Shown one piece after another: positions 24,819 through 29,827 of a DNA stretch of 29,827 nt. Under the pieces are notes generated by a model. The model searched no databases, was not told the origin of the DNA, and saw only the letters and a list, made by a program, of their open reading frames with translations. Every line of letters starts with the position of its first letter. Positions within the stretch are counted from its first letter, which is position 1. Source of the DNA: a virus; the IMG/VR virus record IMGVR_UViG_3300032087_000584, positions 1-29,827 of that record, one strand, 5' to 3'. The position numbers were made by a program, and so were the translations under genes.

Positions 24819-25476
24819 TTTGGTGCGTGTGATCTTGGACGGGAACGGGCTTGAGGACGACATCAGCGCAGATGGAATAAAACGGCGAGGTCTTGGCAAA
24901 GCCGTAGCCACCCTTTATGGCCTCAGAGCAAGCCTTAAGCCTGCCCATCTCGTAGTTAAGGCGCTTGTCAGCTAGCGCCTGTTGGTACAAAGAGTTTTGG
25001 GATTCCGCCGCTTTTAGGCATTGGTTTAGAGCCCTGCGGTCCAAAGGCACTGAGATGGTGGCTGTGACGCCAAAGTTATTGCTGAAGTTTTGCCTGTAAC
25101 CTGTCCTTTGCGGCTTGTAAAACAGGACCTTGCCAGGGTTGTCTGGGATGCCATCGGGTCCGTCTAGTCCCGTCTCTGGGTCAATCAGGCCAAAGTTGTC
25201 GCTATTGTCATAGACCGGCTCTTGATAATACTGATTGTCTGGATTGCCAAAAGAATGCGTAGACGAAACAAAGGGCGAGATGTTTAGCGTTGCTCCATCG
25301 CATTGGATGCCTGACCCGTAAAGGTAACGATGCTGCGCTGAAGGCGTCACCTGCACGGCCTGATTAACCACTGAACCACTGCTATTACTGACGGGCGCTG
25401 CTGTTGCACTGACTTGTGCTGCTGCCGGGGCGGTGTAAAGCAGGCTGAGCAGCAGAGCAGAAGCTGTCGCTCTCAT
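24706..25476 (-). CDS. Exported protein, third of the exported trio
   Basis: The protein has 256 residues. A signal peptide is clear at 1-20 (MRATASALLLSLLYTAPAAA then QVSA). The mature part has SSGSVVNQAVQVTPSAQ, a YLYGSGIQCDGATLNISPFV segment, an Asp-rich central region (DPETGLDGPDGIPDNPGKV), a basic/aromatic strand (YKPQRTGYRQNFSNNFGVTA), and a helical region with regularly placed Cys (ALNQCLKAAESQ, GRLKACSEAIKGG, FYSICADVV). The Cys pairs suggest disulfides, fitting export. I recall a similar trio in T4-like marine cyanophages, where function is unknown. It starts in a 4-base overlap with the preceding gene. Its C-terminal 113 bases overlap the convergent gene. Confidence 0.75.
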   Translation of the reverse strand: MRATASALLLSLLYTAPAAAQVSATAAPVSNSSGSVVNQAVQVTPSAQHRYLYGSGIQCDGATLNISPFVSSTHSFGNPDNQYYQEPVYDNSDNFGLIDPETGLDGPDGIPDNPGKVLFYKPQRTGYRQNFSNNFGVTATISVPLDRRALNQCLKAAESQNSLYQQALADKRLNYEMGRLKACSEAIKGGYGFAKTSPFYSICADVVLKPVPVQDHTHQIIYPEPASDREWLDSGDAESPAAAVKIPVLPYGQASD

Positions 25477-25859
25477 TGGCTAAACGTGCTGGTGGAGTCG
25501 ATGACTGTTTCGGTGATTGTCTCGCGGTCGATGATGACCTTTTCGATCAAGCCAGGCGTGTTGAGGGTCTCGACGAACTGAAATGCAGCACCTGGAACTG
25601 ACTGTTTCCAGCTGGAGCGGCTAGAGAGGTTGATCTTGTTGCCGCTGATTGATGGGCTAACAATGCCGCTTGTTGGTTCAACACCTGTCCCGCTGACTGT
25701 GTACTCAAAACCGCTGCGATAGGACTCCGAGACGATCGACTCCTTGACAATCGTCTTGGACTCAGTGTGAGACGACACGATGCCCTGGCTGAAGTTAGGC
25801 ACGACTGGAACGGCCATTGCCGACGATGGCAACAGCAGCAGAATGATCAGCCGTTTCAC
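25473..25859 (-). CDS. Exported protein, second of the exported trio
   Basis: The protein has 128 residues with a short signal peptide (MKRLIILLLLPSSAMA). The mature part is Ser/Thr-rich and beta-type: PVVPNFSQGIVSSHTESKTI, then YRSGFEYTVSGTGVEP, a WKQSVPGAAFQFVETLNTPG segment and an ending of VIDSTSTFSQ. No catalytic motif is visible. It shares the SGxGV motif with the first protein of the trio (SYSISGSGV), suggesting the two are related or interact. It is coupled at both ends by 4-base overlaps. Placement in the cell (periplasm, outer membrane or virion) cannot be told from sequence alone. Confidence 0.72.
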   Translation of the reverse strand: MKRLIILLLLPSSAMAVPVVPNFSQGIVSSHTESKTIVKESIVSESYRSGFEYTVSGTGVEPTSGIVSPSISGNKINLSSRSSWKQSVPGAAFQFVETLNTPGLIEKVIIDRETITETVIDSTSTFSQ

Positions 25860-26350
25860 CGTGTCGTTAGCTCACTGATGACCTGACCGATTGCACTGGT
25901 GTTAGCTCCACCGGCAGTCACGGTCACAGCACCTGCAGTTGTGATGGTGCCAGCCAGAGTGCCAGCCGTTCCAGCAGCAGTAGAGGTGACATCACCAAAA
26001 GCAGGAACTGCACCGACTGTTGGAGCGGAGGTCGGAATGGTGTCTCCGATGGTGTAGCTGTTGGCAAAGCTGAAGGAGTTACCGCTGGTTGCTTGTGAGG
26101 CGGTAACAGTGGTCAACGCACCAACGCCCGCAGTGTGAGCACCCAGACCACCAACAACGCCAGCAGTGTTCCCGTCGGTAGTTGAAACTCCAGAGCCGCT
26201 GATGCTGTAGCTGTTTCCAACGCGAACAGCGCGAGTAGAAGCACCGCCAACCTCCAGTTGTACTGAGCTTTGAATTTTGTGGGTTAAATCAGCACGAGCA
26301 GGCAAAGCGGCTGCCAATGTGATGCCCAATACCAAAAGTGAGCGGTTCAT
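25856..26350 (-). CDS. Exported Gly/Ala/Thr-rich protein, first of the exported trio
   Basis: The protein has 164 residues with a signal peptide (MNRSLLVLGITLAAALPARA then DLTHK). The mature part starts with KIQSSVQLEVGGASTRAVRV and SYSISGSGV. The rest is low-complexity Gly/Ala/Thr/Val with short alternating strands, ending in TSAIGQVISELTTR. Such composition suits a beta-stacked or fibrous extracellular protein. It has no cysteine. It is coupled to its neighbours by 4-base overlaps. The function is unknown. Confidence 0.72.
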   Translation of the reverse strand: MNRSLLVLGITLAAALPARADLTHKIQSSVQLEVGGASTRAVRVGNSYSISGSGVSTTDGNTAGVVGGLGAHTAGVGALTTVTASQATSGNSFSFANSYTIGDTIPTSAPTVGAVPAFGDVTSTAAGTAGTLAGTITTAGAVTVTAGGANTSAIGQVISELTTR

Positions 26351-26628
26351 TTGATGCCGGCTTTGGAATCTTTGTTCTCAACGATAACGCTCTTCTCCTC
26401 TTTCTTCTTCTGACCGTTGCGACCCACAGAGAGGCCATAGCTAGCAGCAGTTGAACTCAGCAAGGATGCGCTGAAAGTTACATCTATCGACTGCTTGAAC
26501 ATGCCTAGATAATTGGCTGTGATCACGCCCATAGCCCAGATCATGATGGTCAGGCGAACAAAGTCGCCAAGCCATCCATTGCTGTGGTCTTCCTGCTCCT
26601 CTGACTTCGTTTCCTTAGTCTCTGCCAT
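26347..26628 (-). CDS. Small holin-like membrane protein
   Basis: This 93-residue protein is the first gene of the minus operon. The N-terminus (1-18) is acidic and polar. Residues ~20-44 (WLGDFVRLTIMIWAMGVITA) form a strong membrane helix, and ~48-70 (IDVTFSASLLSSTAASYG) a weaker second one. The C-terminus is charged (RNGQKKKEEK). Size, two hydrophobic segments and a charged tail fit holins, but co-transcription with three exported proteins means it might instead be a membrane partner of those. No ribosome site is evident before the ATG. Confidence 0.6.
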   Translation of the reverse strand: MAETKETKSEEQEDHSNGWLGDFVRLTIMIWAMGVITANYLGMFKQSIDVTFSASLLSSTAASYGLSVGRNGQKKKEEKSVIVENKDSKAGIK

Positions 26629-26654
26629 GATTGAGCAAGTGTTAGGGGCGGGTC

Positions 26655-26906
26655 ATGGTTGAAGTCTGGGCCGCCGTTGCTGGCGCGTCAATCACAGTGG
26701 CTGGTCTGGGCGCTTCAGGGATTAGCCGTCAAAGCCGTCAAGGTCAGGACTCATTGATCCGACTGACTGCTGCTGTCGATAACCTTGCTGGCCGTCTGGA
26801 TATTTTGCACAACGACATCAAAACAAAAGATATGGAAGTCTTCGCCAGATTGAACGAACTAGAGCGTTCAGTGGCGCGACTTGAGGGTCATACAGATAGG
26901 CACTAA
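26655..26906 (+). CDS. Membrane-anchored coiled-coil protein
   Basis: The protein has 83 residues. A hydrophobic segment (VEVWAAVAGASITVAGLGA) is followed by a helical, probably coiled-coil tail (DSLIRLTAAVDNLAGRLDIL, FARLNELERSVARLEGH). An AGGGG-type ribosome site lies about 8 bases upstream. The build resembles small phage membrane proteins encoded beside lysis genes; a spanin- or holin-associated role is possible. It lies only 26 bases from the divergent minus operon. Confidence 0.65.
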   Translation: MVEVWAAVAGASITVAGLGASGISRQSRQGQDSLIRLTAAVDNLAGRLDILHNDIKTKDMEVFARLNELERSVARLEGHTDRH

Positions 26907-26933
26907 CGTATTGGTGCTGTTGGATGTAGCCCA

Positions 26934-27107
26934 ATGCTTTTAATCCTCAAGCCAATCCTGATGACCGCGTGGAAATCACGGGCATTCAAAGAATTGATTG
27001 TGGCGATGTTAGAGCGGATCGTTTCTCAAACCGACAACGACTTGGACGACCTTGCCGTAAAGCATGTGCGTGAAATGCTTTTACCTGACACCAGAGTTGA
27101 CCACTAG
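26934..27107 (+). CDS. 57-residue helical protein
   Basis: The frame runs from ATG 26934 to TAG 27105-27107 and fills a gap between two clear genes. It begins MLLILKPILMTAWKSRAF and contains ELIVAMLERIVSQTDNDLDD, AVKHVREMLLP. I recall small proteins with a similar 'TDNxLDD' segment next to lysis genes in marine phages. It has an amphipathic N-terminus rather than a full membrane span. The function is unknown. Confidence 0.62.
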   Translation: MLLILKPILMTAWKSRAFKELIVAMLERIVSQTDNDLDDLAVKHVREMLLPDTRVDH

Positions 27108-27110
27108 ACC

Positions 27111-27857
27111 GTGTCCGGCATCATCCAAGTGACCCTCTTGGTTATCGCCATGGGCCTCGCGTTGCTGCCGTTTTTTGAGTGGTACAAACCAGACGTGCCG
27201 CATCGCATGGCTGCCATCAAGCAGCTGGAGGATGCTATGCCCCCAGAATTATTGTCCGAGGATGCTGCCTGGTTTCAGGCGTGGAAGGCCAGTGGTATTG
27301 ACCAGGAGGTTTATGTGCCTCGATACTTTCGACAGCTAGATCTGCCCGGCGGCGAACGCAAATGCTTCACGTCGGCCGCGGCCATGGTCGCTGCCTATTA
27401 CAAAAAGGTCGCCACTCAGGAGGAGTACGAGCGGATTAGGGACAAATACGGCGACACCACCTCTGTCTTTGCTCACGTCGAGGCGTTGACGAGCTTGGAC
27501 CTACAGGTCCGCTTTGTTGATAACGCTGACGCAGAAGACGTGATGGAGGCCATCGACGCTGGCATTCCTGTCTTGGTCGGCTGGTTACATCAAGGCAACA
27601 TGCTGCGGGGGGAGCCGCCAATGTGCGGTCATGAGAGTTGCGGCCACTGGTCGGTCCTGCACGGCTATCAATCGCGATATTCCTCAGACCCGAGCTGGCT
27701 TATGACTGACCCGGCTGGGCTGCCAAACATTGAGGAGGGTGGCCACAACCCTGCGCTTTCTGGCTATCGCGTCAGCGTGCGGCAGGCTGCATTTCATCAA
27801 CGTTGGCAAGACCGTGGGCCTAGGAGCGGCTGGGCGATATTTGTCGAGGCACAATAG
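27111..27857 (+). CDS. Membrane-anchored C39-type cysteine peptidase
   Basis: The protein has 248 residues and starts with GTG at 27111, 3 bases after the previous stop. Residues 4-22 (IIQVTLLVIAMGLALLPFF) look like a signal anchor. The rest is a papain-like C39-type domain: VPRYFRQLDLPGGERKCFTS carries a probable oxyanion Gln (Q75) and nucleophile C85, GDTTSVFAHVEAL is the usual mid-motif, and CGHWSVLHGY holds the probable catalytic His (H179). D207 in MTDPAG may complete the site. Extra Cys at C172 and C177 may bond. Similar C39-type proteins occur in marine cyanophages, often as lysis candidates. Cutting of peptidoglycan cross-links is plausible but untested; no classic endolysin is visible in this window. 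Confidence 0.75.
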   Translation: MSGIIQVTLLVIAMGLALLPFFEWYKPDVPHRMAAIKQLEDAMPPELLSEDAAWFQAWKASGIDQEVYVPRYFRQLDLPGGERKCFTSAAAMVAAYYKKVATQEEYERIRDKYGDTTSVFAHVEALTSLDLQVRFVDNADAEDVMEAIDAGIPVLVGWLHQGNMLRGEPPMCGHESCGHWSVLHGYQSRYSSDPSWLMTDPAGLPNIEEGGHNPALSGYRVSVRQAAFHQRWQDRGPRSGWAIFVEAQ

Positions 27858-27877
27858 GTTGCACTTAAAAGCAGCGA

Positions 27878-28393
27878 ATGACGGTTCTGTGTGACTGGGA
27901 GATCAAGGCTCGGTGTCAAAAAAGCCAGATGGTCGTCCCGTTTGACGCAGAGTTGCTGAACCCAGCCAGCTTGGATTTGCGCCTGGGTCTCTACCTGATG
28001 GTTGAGAACATCTGTGACCCTGAGCTGCTGCGGATTGATATCTCAGACAGAACAGAGGATGACCCGTTCCTGCTGCAGCCGGGTGAATTTTGCTTGGCTG
28101 AAACACTTGAGCTGTTTAACATCCCCGACGACATCAGCTGCCAATTTGTACTCAAGTCAAGCCGCGCACGATCTGGTCTTAATCACCTGCTTGCTGGCTG
28201 GTGCGACCCAGGCTGGCACGGATCGCGGCTAACTCTTGAGTTGAAAAACGAGCGGCTGCATCACCCGCTGCCTTTGTATCCAGGGCTGAAGGTCGGGCAG
28301 ATGGTGTTTCACAGAATGACCCCACCGCTGCGCAGCTATCGCGAGACAGGCCATTACAACAACCACTTGACAGTCATGCCTTCCGTGGCATGA
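27878..28393 (+). CDS. dcd: dCTP deaminase/dUTPase-family enzyme
   Basis: The protein has 171 residues. Family motifs are in order: PASLDLRLG (29-37), FVLKSSRARSGL (90-101) with S94/S95 and R98 in the places used for phosphate binding and catalysis, AGWCDPGWHGSRLTLELKN (106-124) with the catalytic Glu at E121, and GLKVGQMVF near residue 141. These fit dCTP deaminase better than a plain dUTPase. The product dUMP feeds dTMP synthesis, and some relatives also hydrolyse the triphosphate. E. coli Dcd has about 193 residues, so this is a little short but intact. No other nucleotide-synthesis gene is nearby. Confidence 0.8.
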   Translation: MTVLCDWEIKARCQKSQMVVPFDAELLNPASLDLRLGLYLMVENICDPELLRIDISDRTEDDPFLLQPGEFCLAETLELFNIPDDISCQFVLKSSRARSGLNHLLAGWCDPGWHGSRLTLELKNERLHHPLPLYPGLKVGQMVFHRMTPPLRSYRETGHYNNHLTVMPSVA

Positions 28394-28415
28394 CTTGATA
28401 AGAATCCTCAAGGCT

Positions 28416-28631
28416 ATGGGCTGGGCTGACTGGATGGTCATCAACCAAAGCCTTGAGGAGGAGCTTGAGGTTGAACGCAGCGTTAGAGAGGTCTACAGCT
28501 GCGAAGACGAGGAGGCGTTAAAACAGCTTTGCGCTGGTCTCGTCCGACAGAGCTGGCATCAAGGCAAGCTGCTCAGCCAGGCAGTCACACGCATAGGAGA
28601 GCTGGACGCCAAGCTGGCTTGCTGGGATTAA
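28416..28631 (+). CDS. Small helical cyanobacterial-type protein
   Basis: The protein has 71 residues from ATG 28416; a TTG at 28395 would add 7. It is helical and acidic: NQSLEEELEVERSVREVYSC, then LKQLCAGLVRQSWHQGKLL and QAVTRIGELDAKL. I recall this 'SLEEELxxERSVRE ... LCxxLxRQxWHQ' pattern in small proteins of picocyanobacteria and their phages. Its stop TAA shares the palindrome TTAA with the stop of the convergent minus-strand ORF. The function is unknown. Confidence 0.62.
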   Translation: MGWADWMVINQSLEEELEVERSVREVYSCEDEEALKQLCAGLVRQSWHQGKLLSQAVTRIGELDAKLACWD

Positions 28632-28789
28632 CCGTGCTTGCCGGTGATCCTTGACCTGTAGAGCCTGACGGCGGCCTCGTAGTGAAAGTTGGCCTGCCAA
28701 TCAAACCGGAATCTGCGAACCATGCCTGCAGAGCAGACTTCCCAAAGCAAGGTCCCGTTTTCGTTGACCTGCTTGATGGTTGGCTTCAT
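28628..28789 (-). CDS. 53-residue hypothetical protein directly after a terminator
   Basis: From the ATG at 28789 the protein starts MKPTIKQVNENGTLLWEVC and continues GMVRRFRFDWQANFHYEAAV, ending in a basic tail. It reads like a compact beta-beta-alpha domain. The frame is open further upstream to an ATG at 28879, but that would run through the terminator stem at 28796-28813, so I chose the internal start. No ribosome site precedes it; only the T-run of the terminator does. The family is not recognised and the gene call is moderate. Confidence 0.5.
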   Translation of the reverse strand: MKPTIKQVNENGTLLWEVCSAGMVRRFRFDWQANFHYEAAVRLYRSRITGKHG

Positions 28790-28813
28790 AAAAAAGGAGC
28801 GCGGCGGCGCTCC
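28790..28813 (-). terminator. Minus-strand rho-independent terminator
   Basis: The arms GGAGCGC (28796-28802) and GCGCTCC (28807-28813) pair perfectly over 7 bp around GGCG. Six A's at 28790-28795 give a T-run on the minus-strand transcript. It follows the 96-residue gene by 22 bases and should end the minus-strand recombination group. The ATG of the next small ORF begins at the base after the T-run. Confidence 0.85.
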
Positions 28814-28835
28814 TAGTCTCTCGTTCGTCACAAGC

Positions 28836-29126
28836 TTAAAAGTCAGCGGTTGACGTGTCAGCTGGGCGGGGCTTGGCATCGCTGAGAGCCATCAGAAAAT
28901 ACTCATTGCCGCTTTCCTTGGCAGTGCGAGGCATCAGGTTGGCGCGCAGCTTGACGCACTCCTCGCCTTTAAGGTTCTCGCAGCGGTCTGCAGTCTTGAC
29001 CCATTCGACAAGCTTGCGCAGCTCAGCCACGGGCACATCCATTAGTGCCCAATAGTGGCCGTCTTTCTTTTGATCTTTGTTGAAGTTGCCCCAGATGTTG
29101 AAGGCGTCGGGTGCGAAGTCAGGCAT
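28836..29126 (-). CDS. 96-residue hypothetical protein
   Basis: The protein begins MPDFAPDAFNIWGNFNKDQK, then YWALMDVPVAELRKLVEWVK, a Cys pair in DRCENLKGEECVKLRANLMP and ESGNEYFLMALSDAKP. It is a soluble alpha/beta protein without signal or membrane segment. Its ATG overlaps the RHH gene stop (TGATG), so the two are coupled, and a terminator follows 22 bases after its stop. The strand-rich end and its place after a recombinase suggest a role with DNA, for example single-strand binding or modulation, but no known motif is visible. Confidence 0.6.
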   Translation of the reverse strand: MPDFAPDAFNIWGNFNKDQKKDGHYWALMDVPVAELRKLVEWVKTADRCENLKGEECVKLRANLMPRTAKESGNEYFLMALSDAKPRPADTSTADF

Positions 29127-29308
29127 CAGTTGAAGAATTTAGAGATGATGGTTTGCAGCGCAGAGTTGATCACGCCGTGATGGCGTTGCTCTGCGTAGTG
29201 CTGCAGCTGGGCAGACAGTTGCTTGTCAAGGCGCACTTGAAAGTGCCCTGATCGTCGGTTCGCATCTGCCTTGGCTTGCTGTTCGCGTTTCTTGTCGTCC
29301 TCAGGCAT
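29126..29308 (-). CDS. Small ribbon-helix-helix-type DNA-binding protein
   Basis: The protein has 60 residues. After a charged N-terminus (DDKKREQQAKADANRRSG) comes HFQVRLDKQLSAQLQHYAEQ, a beta strand then helix, and a second helix GVINSALQTIISKFF. This is the Arc/MetJ/CopG layout, where the strand FQVRL would pair in a dimer and contact DNA. Its ATG lies inside the last codons of the recombinase gene (8-base overlap). It is a plausible autoregulator of this group, though the helix-turn signature (usually with a Gly or Ser-rich turn) is only partly matched. Confidence 0.65.
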   Translation of the reverse strand: MPEDDKKREQQAKADANRRSGHFQVRLDKQLSAQLQHYAEQRHHGVINSALQTIISKFFN

Positions 29309-29827
29309 TTTTCTGAATCCAAGCCTGATGCTTGCGGCTAGTGATTGCAGACGAGACCTTAGCGTTATCGCCTAGCTTGAAAGCAAAGCGGAACGACTTG
29401 CAGAAGTCCTCGCGCTTGCCAGGGCTCATCTCGCCGATAAGACCCACGAGCATGTTGCGCTCTTCTGTTGTCAGCGGTTGATCGTCCTTGGCAACGCCTT
29501 CAATGGCTGGCGTTGCCTTGGCTTTCTTTTCCTCGCGGTGTGGGTTTTCAACCTCTTCCCGCGCCCAAAGCTGCCAACCAAGGCCAAACTGTGCTGCAGC
29601 TGCTGTGCAAAGACAGCGACGATGGCTGTCAGTCAAATCGCGTGCGCTGACCTTGTCAAAAGGAATCGCGTTGTTGCGATTGTCCATGATGGCCTGAGGG
29701 AAGTCAGGCGTTCTTTGACCGTCTGGGCCGCTGAAATATCCAACGACATAAGCAGTGCCGTTAGGTGCTTGCCAAACGTGGCTGCTATCAACGTAGTGAG
29801 CGAGGTGAAACTGCCAACCAGGCGCAT
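29301..29827 (-). CDS. Single-strand annealing recombinase, C-terminal part (truncated by window edge)
   Basis: The frame is open from the right window edge to the stop at 29301, about 174 visible residues; the start lies outside the window. The visible part begins APGWQFHLAHYVDSSHVWQA and continues TAYVVGYFSGPDG, then AIMDNRNNAIPFDKVSARDL and TDSHRRCLCTAAAAQFGLGW. The pairing of 'V/I-MDxRNxAI' with 'RCLxxAxAxxFGLGxxL' is what I recall for the DUF1071-type single-strand annealing proteins, which pair complementary single strands in phage recombination. The C-terminal ~85 residues (LTTEERNMLVGLIGEMSPGK onward) form a separate helical domain. An internal ATG at 29687 is a less likely start, since it would cut through the conserved core. 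Confidence 0.72.
   Translation of the reverse strand, partial: APGWQFHLAHYVDSSHVWQAPNGTAYVVGYFSGPDGQRTPDFPQAIMDNRNNAIPFDKVSARDLTDSHRRCLCTAAAAQFGLGWQLWAREEVENPHREEKKAKATPAIEGVAKDDQPLTTEERNMLVGLIGEMSPGKREDFCKSFRFAFKLGDNAKVSSAITSRKHQAWIQKNA

Noticed and set aside
29633-29827. 64-residue minus-strand frame at the right edge
   Set aside because: It is in a different frame from the open recombinase frame that continues to the window edge and shows recognisable family motifs.
1-29827. CRISPR arrays, tRNA genes, insertion sequences or an integrase
   Set aside because: No regularly spaced repeats, cloverleaf-type sequences, transposase or recombinase frames of those families were seen on reading both strands; a tRNA search program would be needed to exclude a degenerate copy.

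Overview
The window looks like a stretch of a tailed-phage genome, most likely a lambda-like siphovirus of a marine picocyanobacterium (Synechococcus or a relative). Two things support this. From 133 to 18561 the genes follow the lambda late-gene order closely: terminase, W-like, portal, protease/capsid, FII-like, U-like, tail tube, G/GT, tape measure, M, L, K, I, J. From about 22.8 kb onward there are many small proteins of the kinds I associate, from memory, with marine cyanophages and their hosts. No integrase, immunity repressor, tRNA, rRNA, CRISPR array or insertion sequence was found. I cannot tell a lytic phage from part of a prophage using this window alone.

Layout. 1-132 is a non-coding leader with a probable terminator and two short inverted repeats; it lies where lambda has its cos region. 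133-8489 is packaging and head: small and large terminase subunits, a gpW-like connector with an extra N-terminal beta domain, the portal, one long ORF joining an HK97-type prohead protease to the major capsid protein, two small head proteins, an FII-like joining protein and a fibre with a predicted jelly-roll. 8492-18561 is the tail: terminator U, tube, chaperones G and GT with a well-formed -1 frameshift signal, tape measure, and the tip proteins M, L, K, I and J. 18561-22818 holds two tail-fibre or receptor-binding genes and an accessory gene. 22805-23495 has three small genes, including an exported, possibly outer-membrane protein, and ends at a strong terminator (23535-23561).

After that terminator the strand alternates. 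There is a small membrane protein (+), a small hypothetical gene (-), a Pro-rich protein with one membrane segment (+), and a four-gene minus-strand operon (26628 down to 24706). That operon encodes a holin-like membrane protein and three exported proteins, joined by 4-base stop/start overlaps. A plus-strand group follows (26655-28631): a membrane/coiled-coil protein, a 57-residue protein, a membrane-anchored C39-type cysteine peptidase, a dCTP deaminase/dUTPase-family enzyme and a small helical protein. The right end is a minus-strand group running in from outside the window. It encodes the C-terminal part of a single-strand annealing recombinase, a ribbon-helix-helix protein and an unrecognised protein, then a terminator placed directly before a last small ORF. 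This is probably the edge of the early/recombination region.

Most neighbours overlap by 1 to 8 bases, so translational coupling is probably the rule. The least ordinary parts are the 23.1-28.4 kb region (exported proteins, antisense overlaps, a minus-strand terminator inside a plus-strand gene) and the domain fusions in the head and tail-tip genes.
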